Positions 44,377 through 52,061 of a DNA stretch of 64,000 nucleotides are shown piece after piece (positions within the stretch are counted from its first letter, which is position 1; each line of letters begins with the position of its first letter). Below the pieces are notes generated by a model. It was given only the letters and a program-made list of their open reading frames with translations. It had not been told where the DNA came from and did not search any database. The position numbers were made by a program, and so were the translations under genes. The DNA is from Flavobacterium sp. AED (lineage in GTDB: Bacteria; Bacteroidota; Bacteroidia; Flavobacteriales; Flavobacteriaceae). The stretch is from contig NZ_JSYM01000002.1 in NCBI RefSeq assembly GCF_000812945.1, forward strand, positions 186,001 to 250,000, given 5' to 3'.

Positions 44377-44423
44377 TTTTAACATAATTTTAACATAATA
44401 AAATTGATTTTTTTATGTTAAAA
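44377..44423. repeat. Direct and inverted 11-bp repeats upstream of the tetR promoter
   Basis: TTTTAACATAA occurs twice in tandem (44377-44387, 44388-44398) and once inverted (44413-44423). They lie between the operators and the DUF4494 gene and may be a second regulator site. Confidence 0.45.
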
Positions 44424-44550
44424 AATGCGTCGAAAAAGAAATTTTAGTGAAATATGAACCTAAAAAAAATTAAAAAATATGAATATTGCTCTTCTTCCAA
44501 AATTGTGAATATCTATTTTAGGAATGATGATTTTTTGTACCTCTAAAATC

Positions 44551-44558
44551 TATCTTTG
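44551..44558 (+). promoter_or_regulatory. -7 element of the DUF4494 gene
   Basis: TATCTTTG matches TAnnTTTG; the predicted leader to the ATG at 44579 is about 16 nt. Confidence 0.5.
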
Positions 44559-44578
44559 ACATCCTTAAAAAAAAAGAG

Positions 44579-45136
44579 ATGAGCACAATTTGGTATGAAT
44601 GCAAAGTAAAATATAGAAAAACAGATGAAACTGGAGGACAAAAGATTACGACAGAACCGTACTTGGTAGATGCGTTATCCTATACAGAAGCGGAAAGCAG
44701 AATTAATGAAGAAATGTCGGCTTATATCAGTGAAGAATTTAAAATCACGAATATAAAAGTAGCTAATTATGCTGAGATTCATCCTTTTGAAAATGCAGAT
44801 CGTTGGTTTAGATCCAAAGTTTCATTATTGGCGTATGATGAAGAAAGTGGCAAAGAACGCAAGTCAAATATGTATTTATTAGTGCAAGCTAACGATGTAA
44901 AAGAAGCTTATGATAATACCACCAGTGTAATGAAAGGCACCATGGGTGACTATACCATACCAGCAATTTCGGAATCTCCTATTATGGATGTTTTTCCTTA
45001 TTTCAGTGGGGAAGAAGGGGAACTGGAACAATTAGAACGATTCAATGCGCTTAAAGGTTCTAAACCGGAAGCAGCAGTAGAAATAGTTGATCACATGGAA
45101 TTTGAAACGGCTCCTGAAGAAGAAGCTGCAGTTTAA
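44579..45136 (+). CDS. DUF4494 domain-containing protein
   Basis: The 185-residue protein starts IWYECKVKYRKTDETGGQ and continues with TEPYLVDALSYTEAESRINEEM and FKITNIKVANYAEI, the recurrent DUF4494 pattern of Bacteroidetes. The family has no known function. It has no membrane segment or signal peptide. The tail is acidic. The gene is alone, bounded by the tetR control region and a hairpin terminator. Confidence 0.88.
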   Translation: MSTIWYECKVKYRKTDETGGQKITTEPYLVDALSYTEAESRINEEMSAYISEEFKITNIKVANYAEIHPFENADRWFRSKVSLLAYDEESGKERKSNMYLLVQANDVKEAYDNTTSVMKGTMGDYTIPAISESPIMDVFPYFSGEEGELEQLERFNALKGSKPEAAVEIVDHMEFETAPEEEAAV

Positions 45137-45161
45137 GATAAGTTATTTTTAAAAAAACTCA

Positions 45162-45228
45162 CTGCAAATTCGCAAAGTATCGAAACAGTTGCTAACTGTT
45201 TTTATTTGTGAATTTGCGGTTTTTTAAT
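45162..45228. terminator. Nested hairpin terminator after the DUF4494 gene
   Basis: GCAAATTC and GAATTTGC form the outer helix with AAACAG-ttgctaa-CTGTTT inside; T runs follow on the plus strand. It ends the DUF4494 gene and may serve the convergent GNAT gene. Confidence 0.65.
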
Positions 45229-45256
45229 TTTAACCCTAAGATTTTCATAATTTCAA

Positions 45257-45772
45257 TTAGTCCTGTTTAGCTAAGACTTTTTCATATGCTTTTCTGGAAC
45301 TTCCTCTGAAAAATACCTCTCCACAGTACGTGTAACCAGAATTTTCAAAAATTTTCATCATGGCGATGTTGTCAAAATTGGTGTCTGCTTTTATGCTGTA
45401 GATGTTGTTGCTTAGCGCAAAATCTTCTATGTATTTGAGTATCATTTTAGCCAAGCCTTTACCCAAATATTTTTCAGAAATGGCTACTCGGTGCAATACT
45501 ACAAAATCACCATTCGTCAGCCAGTTTCCTTCAATTTTTTCGTAAGCAGGTTCGTCATTGATTAGTACCGCACTATAACCGATGATAGTTTCTCCTGCAA
45601 CCAAAACAAATCCTTCCCCTTTTTCAATATCTTTTTGTACGACTTCTGGATTTGGATAACCGTCCTGCCATTGGGTACTGCCGTCTTCTTTTCTTCGTAG
45701 GATAGCTTGTTGTAAAATTTCCCATATTGGAGCTATTTCAGATAGTTCCGCTTTTCTAAAGTGATAATTCAT
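45257..45772 (-). CDS. GNAT family N-acetyltransferase
   Basis: The 171-residue protein has an acetyl-CoA motif in VVLHRVAISEKYLGKGLAKMILKYIEDFA and a late GNAT segment NIAMMKIFENSGYTYCGEVFFRG. The substrate cannot be read. A weak -7 element (TACTTTTA) lies upstream on the minus strand. It is a single gene facing the DUF4494 terminator. Confidence 0.9.
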   Translation of the reverse strand: MNYHFRKAELSEIAPIWEILQQAILRRKEDGSTQWQDGYPNPEVVQKDIEKGEGFVLVAGETIIGYSAVLINDEPAYEKIEGNWLTNGDFVVLHRVAISEKYLGKGLAKMILKYIEDFALSNNIYSIKADTNFDNIAMMKIFENSGYTYCGEVFFRGSSRKAYEKVLAKQD

Positions 45773-45893
45773 TATTGTAATTTAAGTTTTTTCGGTTAAT
45801 GAGCGTGCTTTAAAAGTACAAAACAAACTTTAAATTTTGGACAATCCGTATTATAGGGTGTATTTATTTTTTAGAAGAGCATGTTTTTGGGCA

Positions 45894-45977
45894 GAAGTGT
45901 TTGTTGCGTACTCTGCGCAAATGTCCTTGCTTTCCGAAGTGTTTATTGTGAATGCTGCGCAAATGTCTCTGACTTTG
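45894..45977. repeat. Tandem duplication of a 42-bp unit beside the RAYT element
   Basis: Two diverged copies (45894-45935 and 45936-45977) both begin GAAGTGTTT and contain TGCGCAAATGTC. The second copy includes the left outer REP. Confidence 0.6.
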
Positions 45978-45986
45978 CGCAATTTT
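45954..45986 (+). repeat. Left outer REP-like repeat of the RAYT element
   Basis: A 33-bp sequence containing TGCGCAAA-tgtctctgac-TTTGCGCA, itself a hairpin. It is the exact reverse complement (33 of 33) of 46756-46788. Confidence 0.85.
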
Positions 45987-46009
45987 TAGTAGCTGATTTA
46001 AATTATTTG

Positions 46010-46031
46010 CGTCATAAAAGTCTTTGACTTT
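46010..46031 (+). repeat. Left inner REP-like repeat
   Basis: CGTCATAAAAGTCTTTGACT, with the small stem AAAAGTC-ttt-GACTTTT, is the imperfect reverse complement of 46712-46733. Confidence 0.7.
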
Positions 46032-46042
46032 TGAATACTATT

Positions 46043-46642
46043 TCAATACTGATTATACTTTGTAAAAACGTTAAGATTTAAAACATCAACAATTGGATTA
46101 TCTGCTTTTTCTATTTGTAGTAATCCAGTATCATTTATGTAATTGTTTGCGCTGGAATAAATATATTGTGAAGCCTTTTCAACTAAACCAGCTCTTACGG
46201 GATTTAAATGGATGTAATCTAATTTAGACCACATAAATTTATTGGTATAAATCTCTTCTGCATGATTTCCGTATTGCCAAAATTGATAGTTTTTGTTTCT
46301 TGTATGTTTTTCTGCTGCTAATTTGAAGCGTTCCAGCATCCATTCTTTACGGCTTTCTGGTACGACTTGGATTTTATCTAAAATATTTTTTGCGGTAAAT
46401 TTTTTAAAATCTCTTATCAAATCTGATAATTTACCATCATGAGATTGAATGATTAAATGAATGTGATTGCTCATGATGACATAGCCATACAAAATCATTC
46501 CTTTGTTTTTTATGCAGTAATCCAAAGACTCTATTATACTGTCTCTATAAGTTTGTCTAGTGAAAATATCTATCCAATCTACAACTGTTGCCGTTATATA
46601 ATGTGGTAAAGTCTGGTCCCTAATTACATAGCCTTCTTTCAT
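46043..46642 (-). CDS. REP-associated tyrosine transposase (RAYT, IS200-like)
   Basis: The 199-residue protein is a single-strand HUH nuclease of the Y1 family: the metal-binding motif is in GYVIMSNHIHLIIQS (HUH), and the C-terminal part reads KLDYIHLNPVRAGLVEKASQYIYSS, the signature of RAYT proteins rather than of IS200 itself. RAYTs process REP hairpins. Here hairpin repeats bracket the gene in inverted order on both sides, as expected for a RAYT and its own REPs. It stands between two host genes unrelated to mobility. Confidence 0.92.
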   Translation of the reverse strand: MKEGYVIRDQTLPHYITATVVDWIDIFTRQTYRDSIIESLDYCIKNKGMILYGYVIMSNHIHLIIQSHDGKLSDLIRDFKKFTAKNILDKIQVVPESRKEWMLERFKLAAEKHTRNKNYQFWQYGNHAEEIYTNKFMWSKLDYIHLNPVRAGLVEKASQYIYSSANNYINDTGLLQIEKADNPIVDVLNLNVFTKYNQY

Positions 46643-46711
46643 TTTAACGTGTTTTTAATATAAAAATAACGATTTTAATTACTTGTTTATGTATTTAAAT
46701 TTAAGATGATG

Positions 46712-46733
46712 AAAGTCAGAGACTTTATGACGT
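46712..46733 (-). repeat. Right inner REP-like repeat
   Basis: AAAGTCAGAGACTTTATGAC, with the stem AAAGTC-aga-GACTTT, mirrors the left inner repeat. Confidence 0.7.
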
Positions 46734-46755
46734 TATGTTTTAATAACAGGTTCAG

Positions 46756-46788
46756 AAAATTGCGCAAAGTCAGAGACATTTGCGCAGC
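46756..46788 (-). repeat. Right outer REP-like repeat
   Basis: Exact reverse complement of 45954-45986, containing TTGCGCAAAGTCAGAGAC then ATTTGCGCA. Together they form a perfect 33-bp terminal inverted repeat around about 770 bp. Confidence 0.85.
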
Positions 46789-46795
46789 CTTTGCT

Positions 46796-46831
46796 AGAAA
46801 TTTATTTATTTTCAGGGACACTTTGCGGAGC
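46796..46831 (+). repeat. Direct repeat unit a
   Basis: Begins AGAAATTTATTTATTT and ends GACACTTTGCGGAGC. A similar unit lies at 46902-46935. Confidence 0.6.
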
Positions 46832-46901
46832 GGGTGTATTTATTATTAAAAAAATATACTTGTATTCTTATATTTTTATCATAAAATGCCCAGCATTGAC
46901 G

Positions 46902-46935
46902 AGAAATTTATTTTTAGACGAACACTTTGCGGAGC
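46902..46935 (+). repeat. Direct repeat unit b
   Basis: Begins AGAAATTTATTTTTAG and ends AACACTTTGCGGAGC. Units a and b flank about 70 bp and lie next to the 3' end of the DUF4145 gene. Confidence 0.6.
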
Positions 46936-46944
46936 TGACAGGTT

Positions 46945-47832
46945 TTACCAATTAAAAGTAAATTCGGGTTGTTTGATAATTTGATAAATAGGTTCTTTAT
47001 CTGCACTAATTACTGTCATAAAATCAATAGTTCCGTTGCCGATTTCGTCAATTATTTTTTGCTCAAATTCAGGAAAATTTTTCTTAATAATTAATCTTTT
47101 TGATTTATCTAATATTTGTGTCAAACTCAATTCCTTTCCTAACATTTCTTTATTGACTTTATTTTGAACTAATTTGATAAATTCATCATACGTTTCTATC
47201 ATCATGTCAATTTTACCTTTAATCATCTTGTCATTAATTAATAAATTTGTCAATAGATGATTAACAATATCCAGCAAAATATAAAGATGCTCTTTTTTTG
47301 GTTTTTCCATTTCATGTAACGCATCGTTACCTAAAAATCTGACTGAATGTAATCTTTGCGACTCACTTAAAGTTAGGTGCCCTTTTTTATGAAGTAAATC
47401 AATGCGCTCTTCTAAGTTATCTTTTCTAATTTTCAAGTGATTGCATAATGCTTCAATAATAGCTCGCAAACCTCCAGCTGTAAGTATAAGTAAATCTGCT
47501 TTTAGCGCCGAGATTGTTTCGCTATATATACTTCGAATGCTTAATGGAAGATATCTTTTATAACCAATTTCGTAACTCTTTTCCAAATATGGCGGATAAA
47601 TAATATTCTCATAAAAATAATCTGGATTGCCGTGAATATCAGATTCAATCATAGATGTATCACCATACATTTTGAGAAAAGATACAGTTTCACATCCCAT
47701 GCATTTAATTATGGAGTAATCTTCAACCCATTGAAAAGATCCATAACCTTCATCACCTTTTGTTTTTAGTTTGAATATTTCTTGGTGATTTCTTAATCCT
47801 TTGCAATTCCTACAGAAATATTTTTCTTCCAT
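46945..47832 (-). CDS. DUF4145 domain protein with zinc ribbon
   Basis: The 295-residue protein has an N-terminal ribbon (FCRNCKGLRNH and KCMGCETVSF) and a middle DUF4145 region (AGGLRAIIEALCNHLKIRKDN to HSVRFLGNDALHEMEKPKKEH). DUF4145 proteins occur alone and attached to restriction or defence enzymes; here it is alone, so no role is assigned. It lies between the RAYT element and the trp operon, with repeats on one side and a large palindrome on the other, which suggests recent insertion or rearrangement. Confidence 0.82.
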   Translation of the reverse strand: MEEKYFCRNCKGLRNHQEIFKLKTKGDEGYGSFQWVEDYSIIKCMGCETVSFLKMYGDTSMIESDIHGNPDYFYENIIYPPYLEKSYEIGYKRYLPLSIRSIYSETISALKADLLILTAGGLRAIIEALCNHLKIRKDNLEERIDLLHKKGHLTLSESQRLHSVRFLGNDALHEMEKPKKEHLYILLDIVNHLLTNLLINDKMIKGKIDMMIETYDEFIKLVQNKVNKEMLGKELSLTQILDKSKRLIIKKNFPEFEQKIIDEIGNGTIDFMTVISADKEPIYQIIKQPEFTFNW

Positions 47833-47874
47833 AATCTATAGTCGTCAAAATTTTAGTCAATTAGTATAAAGGTT

Positions 47875-47930
47875 TGAAGTTAATTCGACTTATCATCCCA
47901 AATTTGGGTAGATAAATCGAATTAACTTCA
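47875..47930. repeat. 56-nt palindrome upstream of the DUF4145 gene
   Basis: A near-perfect 28-bp inverted repeat (25 of 28 paired), outer arm TGAAGTTAATTCGA, centre CCCAAATTTGGG. There is no T run, so it is not a normal terminator. Confidence 0.75.
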
Positions 47931-48001
47931 GTATTATTGGTCACGCTAATATATAAAAATAATCTTATAAAATGACTAGATGTACAATTGTTTAAACCAC
48001 A

Positions 48002-48040
48002 AAAAAAACGGCGTTTAAAGTTCATTTAAACACCGTTTAA
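48002..48040 (-). terminator. Terminator of the trp operon
   Basis: AAACGG-c-GTTTAAA (48006-48019) pairs with TTTAAAC-a-CCGTTT (48025-48038), one mismatch; an eight-base T run follows on the minus strand. Confidence 0.8.
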
Positions 48041-48060
48041 TATTATATAAAAGAAGTTGT

Positions 48061-48822
48061 TTATCGAATCGCTTTCACAAACTCTTCAATTTTTCCAATT
48101 CCGTTTTCGGTTAAATGCGTAATAAAAGCACTTCCTATAATTGCTCCTTTGGCAAATTGAGTGGCTTGATTAAAGGTTTCGGCATTGTTGATTCCAAATC
48201 CAATTACTTGAGGATTTTTTAGATTCATTCCTGCAATGCGTTTGAAATAATCTTCTTGAACGCTTCCAAAACCAGTTTGTGATCCTGTAACACTTGCCGA
48301 ACTTACCATATAAATAAATCCATCGGACACGCTGTCAATAAAACGGATACGCTCGTCAGAAGTTTGTGGCGTAATCAAGAATATATTTTTCAATCCGTAT
48401 TTTTCGAAAGTAGCTTTGTATTCATCAGCATAGACATCAACTGGAAGATCTGGAATAATTAATCCATCGATACCAATCTCCGCACATTTCTGGCAGAAAT
48501 TCTCTATTCCGTATTGCAACATCGGGTTGAAATACCCCATAATCACTAAAGGAATAGAAACCGTTTTACGGATATCCTTTAACTGGTCAAACAAAACTTG
48601 TGTTGTCATTCCGTTGTGCAACGCTTGTGTGGAACTGGCTTGAATTGTAGGTCCGTCAGCCAATGGATCGCTGAACGGCAACCCTATTTCAATCATATCA
48701 ATACCGCTTTTTTCTAAATCCTGAATGATTTGTACGGTATCATTTAAGTTAGGATATCCCGCGGAGAAATAAATGGAAAGTATCTTTTTGTCTTCTTGTA
48801 ATTTTTGATTTATTCTGTTCAT
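48061..48822 (-). CDS. trpA: Tryptophan synthase alpha subunit
   Basis: The subunit splits indole-3-glycerol phosphate to indole and glyceraldehyde-3-phosphate. The 253-residue protein has the catalytic Glu in DMIEIGLPFSDPLADGP and the Asp in LIIPDLPVDVY, with VIGFGINNAETF near the end. It is the last gene of the operon and is separated from trpB by a gamma-glutamylcyclotransferase-like gene. Confidence 0.97.
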   Translation of the reverse strand: MNRINQKLQEDKKILSIYFSAGYPNLNDTVQIIQDLEKSGIDMIEIGLPFSDPLADGPTIQASSTQALHNGMTTQVLFDQLKDIRKTVSIPLVIMGYFNPMLQYGIENFCQKCAEIGIDGLIIPDLPVDVYADEYKATFEKYGLKNIFLITPQTSDERIRFIDSVSDGFIYMVSSASVTGSQTGFGSVQEDYFKRIAGMNLKNPQVIGFGINNAETFNQATQFAKGAIIGSAFITHLTENGIGKIEEFVKAIR

Positions 48823-48888
48823 TGTTTTATTTTTTGTCCTAATAGGTTTTCAAAACCTTGTAGGTACATGTTTTTATATTTACAATTA

Positions 48889-49206
48889 TTAATTTTGCAG
48901 ATAAATCCATGCAACTATTCCGGATTTCAATGTTATTTGAACTCTTTTATATGCATTAGATTCGAATTGATCTGCTTTAGTCAGATCTTCACTGGAAACA
49001 GTAAAAACAATACCATTTATTTCATCCGAAGGATTTTCGCTTGGTGTTGCTACAAAATAATCGGCCATTCCAAATTCTTCTTCTATTTTTAGATCTTTTA
49101 GTTTATAGCCTTTGAGTTGGTCTGGTGTTCCAGTCAATAGCTTGTTAAAAACCTGCATTTGAATTTCTTTAGACTGTAATGTTCCGTAAGAGAATATATG
49201 TTCCAT
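48889..49206 (-). CDS. Gamma-glutamylcyclotransferase (AIG2-like) family protein
   Basis: The 105-residue protein begins MEHIFSYGTLQSKEI, the YGxL motif of the GGCT fold, and has NPSDEINGIVFTVSSEDLTKADQFESNAYKRV with the typical conserved Glu. It may cyclise gamma-glutamyl compounds or have another small-molecule role. It lies inside the trp operon between trpB and trpA on the same strand, which is not a biosynthetic need and looks like an insertion. Confidence 0.85.
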   Translation of the reverse strand: MEHIFSYGTLQSKEIQMQVFNKLLTGTPDQLKGYKLKDLKIEEEFGMADYFVATPSENPSDEINGIVFTVSSEDLTKADQFESNAYKRVQITLKSGIVAWIYLQN

Positions 49207-49233
49207 AATACTATTTTTTCTCGTTATTTATTT

Positions 49234-49333
49234 GCGTTAGGGATGGGAACGGCATCCTTTTTTGTGGTTTTTTCTACCACAAAAAAGATATAGTGTACAG
49301 CCCGACCCGACTTTTTTTGGGAGGGTAACGCCC
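49234..49333 (+). repeat. Variable-stem hairpin repeat, copy 4 (type II)
   Basis: It opens GCGTTAGGGATGGGAACGGC then ATCC; after the stem come GATATAGTG and CAGCCCGACCC. The ends pair GCGTTA (49234-49239) with TAACGC (49326-49331). The variable stem is a perfect 12 bp (49257-49268 with 49276-49287). It fills the space between the GGCT-like gene and trpB, inside the trp operon. Confidence 0.75.
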
Positions 49334-49347
49334 AAATTATTCTTCTG

Positions 49348-50529
49348 TTATAATTTAAAATAATCGATATAGGTATTCAAATCTTTGTCACCGCGACCGG
49401 AAAGATTGATGACTACGATATCTTCTGGTTTGAATTTCATTTCGTCCAGAACAGCAAAGGCGTGCGCACTTTCGATAGCAGGAATAAGTCCTTCCATTTT
49501 GGATAATTTCAATCCCCATTGCATGGCTTGATCATCCGTAATGGAGATGAATTGCGCTCTGCCGGTTGCGAATAAATTAGCGTGCATAGGACCTACGCCC
49601 GGATAATCCAGTCCTGCCGAAATAGAATATGGCTCGGTGATTTGTCCATCAGGAGTTTGCATCAACAGGGTTTTACTGCCGTGAATAACGCCTACTTTCC
49701 CTAATGCTGATGTAGCGGCACTTTCGCCTGAATCGACTCCTAATCCTGCTGCTTCGACCGCAATAATATTCACGTCTTCGTTATCCAGAAAATGATAATA
49801 GGCTCCGGCCGCATTGCTACCACCACCTACGCAAGCAATTACATAATCAGGGTTTTCACGACCTTCTTTTTCTAATAATTGTTCTTTGATTTCCTTAGAA
49901 ATAACGCTTTGGAAACGCGCCACCATATCAGGATAAGGATGTGGACCAACTACGGAACCGATGATATAATAGGTGTCAACGGGATTGTTAATCCAGTCGC
50001 GAATGGCTTCGTTAGTGGCATCTTTTAAGGTTCTTGAACCCGAAAGTGCCGGACGAACTTCGGCACCCAACATTTTCATACGAGCTACATTTGGTGCCTG
50101 GCGTTTGATGTCGATTTCTCCCATATAAACGATGCATTCCAGTCCCATTAGCGCACAAACAGTTGCTGTTGCAACGCCGTGTTGACCGGCACCGGTTTCA
50201 GCAATGATTCGTTTTTTACCCAAACGTTTGGCTAATAAAATTTGTCCAATCGTATTGTTCACTTTATGCGCGCCAGTGTGACATAAATCTTCTCTTTTTA
50301 GGTAGATTTTAGTGTTGTATTGTTCTGATAGCCGTTTTGCAAAATAAAGAGGCGTAGGGCGGCCTACATAATCTTTAAGTAAGGCATCAAATTCAGCCTG
50401 AAATTCTGGTTCAGCTGTGATTTTTAAATAATTTTGACGTAATTCTTCCACATTTGGATATAACATTTCAGGAATGAAGGCACCTCCAAATTCTCCGTAA
50501 TAGCCTTTTTCGTTAACGTTGTATGACAT
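49348..50529 (-). CDS. trpB: Tryptophan synthase beta subunit
   Basis: The PLP enzyme joins indole and serine to give tryptophan. The 393-residue protein has [13 protein letters not shown] at the start, the lysine motif [27 protein letters not shown] and the phosphate loop [14 protein letters not shown] chose the ATG at 50529, since an upstream ATG at 50574 lies inside trpF. trpF ends 13 bp before this start. Confidence 0.97.
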   Translation of the reverse strand: MSYNVNEKGYYGEFGGAFIPEMLYPNVEELRQNYLKITAEPEFQAEFDALLKDYVGRPTPLYFAKRLSEQYNTKIYLKREDLCHTGAHKVNNTIGQILLAKRLGKKRIIAETGAGQHGVATATVCALMGLECIVYMGEIDIKRQAPNVARMKMLGAEVRPALSGSRTLKDATNEAIRDWINNPVDTYYIIGSVVGPHPYPDMVARFQSVISKEIKEQLLEKEGRENPDYVIACVGGGSNAAGAYYHFLDNEDVNIIAVEAAGLGVDSGESAATSALGKVGVIHGSKTLLMQTPDGQITEPYSISAGLDYPGVGPMHANLFATGRAQFISITDDQAMQWGLKLSKMEGLIPAIESAHAFAVLDEMKFKPEDIVVINLSGRGDKDLNTYIDYFKL

Positions 50530-50542
50530 AATTTTATTTTTT

Positions 50543-51175
50543 TTATTTTTTTTGGTAGAGACATTGCAATGCAACGTTTCTACATAATTGTATGTTTTTT
50601 AATCCGGGTTCTATTTCAAATTTACTGTTTACATCAATGGCATAAATGGGTAAATTGGTTTTCGAAATTTCATTTACGGCGTCCATTTCATTAATTCCGA
50701 TTCCGCCACTCAAGAAAAATGGTTTGCTTGACGGATACTTTTCTAATACTTTCCAATCGAATGTGGTTCCGTTTCCGCCGGGTAATTTTCCTTTGGTATC
50801 AAAAAGAAAATAATCACAAACGGCCTCAAAGGGTTTAAGTACCTCAAAATCAAAAGAATCATCAACAGAGAATACTTTTATAATTTCTATTGAATTATCC
50901 ATTTTATTTTTCAAATCTAAACAAAATTCAACCGATTCCTGTCCGTGTAATTGAACGGCTTGCAAATTGTATTTTGCTATTTTTTCAAGAATTTCATCTT
51001 GTGTGGCATTTACAAAAACGCCCACTTTTTTAATCGATTTTGGTAAATCTGGAATACTATCCTCAAAATACCGAGCTGATTTCTCCCAGAATATAAAGCC
51101 CATATAATCGGGTAGGAGCGAACCTACTTCGAGTATGTTTTCGGGATATTTCATGCCGCAGATTTTGAGTTTCAT
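50543..51175 (-). CDS. trpF: Phosphoribosylanthranilate isomerase
   Basis: The TIM-barrel isomerase acts between trpD and trpC products. The 210-residue protein has the catalytic Cys in KLKICGMK and the Asp in [12 protein letters not shown], with FLSGGI and [10 protein letters not shown] late. The last 12 codons, from about [12 protein letters not shown], come from a palindromic repeat (50555-50583) that runs into the gene end, so the tail is probably not part of the ancestral protein. Confidence 0.95.
   Translation of the reverse strand: MKLKICGMKYPENILEVGSLLPDYMGFIFWEKSARYFEDSIPDLPKSIKKVGVFVNATQDEILEKIAKYNLQAVQLHGQESVEFCLDLKNKMDNSIEIIKVFSVDDSFDFEVLKPFEAVCDYFLFDTKGKLPGGNGTTFDWKVLEKYPSSKPFFLSGGIGINEMDAVNEISKTNLPIYAIDVNSKFEIEPGLKNIQLCRNVALQCLYQKK
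50555..50583. repeat. Palindromic repeat at the trpF 3' end
   Basis: GTAGAGAC-a-TTGC-aat-GCAA-c-GTTTCTAC: an imperfect 29-bp palindrome, the type seen as dispersed repeats near gene ends. It encodes the trpF tail. Confidence 0.65.
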
Positions 51176-51225
51176 ATTGTTTTTTATTTATACCTGTTAG
51201 GCTTTAAAATCCTAACAAGGTTGTT

Positions 51226-52005
51226 TTATAGTTGGTTAATAAATTCCGTTGCAGCTTTACCGGCATTATCGGTTTTCATAAAGTTTTCTCCAATTAAAAA
51301 TCCTTTATATCCGTATGGCTTTAATTCATTAATCGCTTCAACAGATGAAATCCCGCTTTCGGAAACTTTTACAAAATCATTTGGAATTTGTGCTGCCAAT
51401 TGCTTGCTGAAATCCAAACTTACTTCGAATGTTTTTAGGTTTCTATTGTTCACACCAATCATATCCAATGTTGGCATTATTGATTTTTCCAGTTCTTCCT
51501 GATTATGAACTTCCAGTAAAACTTCCAATCCTAAACTTTTGGCAAATTCAGATAATGATTTGATTTCGTCTCTCGTTAAAACCGCTGCGATAAGTAGAAT
51601 TAAATCGGCTCCATGTGCTTTAGCTTCCAAGATTTGGTATTCATCAACAATGAATTCTTTTCTCAATAATGGAATGTTGACTGTGGCTCTTGCCAAAAGT
51701 AAATCGTCTAATGAACCACCGAAATATTTTCCATCCGTCAATACTGAAATTCCACAAGCACCAGCATTTTCATATCCTTTTGTCACTTCTTCAACAGTAA
51801 AGCTATAATTTATTTCTGCTTTGGAAGGCGAACGACGTTTGTGTTCAGCAATAATTCCTGATGTACTGTTTCTTAAATTATCGCTCAATGAAATAGTCTT
51901 TTTCTCAAAGAAAACCGAAGCTTCCAATTGCGAAACGGGAATGATGGATTTCTTAAGAATGACTTCTCTTTTTTTATCAACTATAATTTTATCGAGTATG
52001 TTCAT
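51226..52005 (-). CDS. trpC: Indole-3-glycerol phosphate synthase
   Basis: The enzyme closes the indole ring from CdRP. The 259-residue protein has IIAEHKRRSPSKAEIN with the catalytic Lys, ISVLTDGKYFGGS, PLLRKEFIVDEYQILEAKAHGAD and the C-terminal KVSESGISSVEAI with GFLIGENFMKT. It is 57 bp downstream of trpD and 50 bp upstream of trpF in the minus-strand operon. Confidence 0.97.
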   Translation of the reverse strand: MNILDKIIVDKKREVILKKSIIPVSQLEASVFFEKKTISLSDNLRNSTSGIIAEHKRRSPSKAEINYSFTVEEVTKGYENAGACGISVLTDGKYFGGSLDDLLLARATVNIPLLRKEFIVDEYQILEAKAHGADLILLIAAVLTRDEIKSLSEFAKSLGLEVLLEVHNQEELEKSIMPTLDMIGVNNRNLKTFEVSLDFSKQLAAQIPNDFVKVSESGISSVEAINELKPYGYKGFLIGENFMKTDNAGKAATEFINQL

Positions 52006-52061
52006 TTATTGTTTATTTGGTTAATCGTTTAATCGGTAATTTGGTTAAAAGATTATATTTT

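Larger units (their letters stand above)
46643..46944. other. Intergenic region between RAYT and the DUF4145 gene
   Basis: These 302 bp are filled by the right-hand REP repeats and the direct repeat pair a/b. I see no gene. Confidence 0.7.

Noticed and set aside
47875..47930. 56-nt palindrome as a terminator
   Set aside because: It has no T run on either strand and lies upstream of the DUF4145 gene, so it is reported as a repeat instead.
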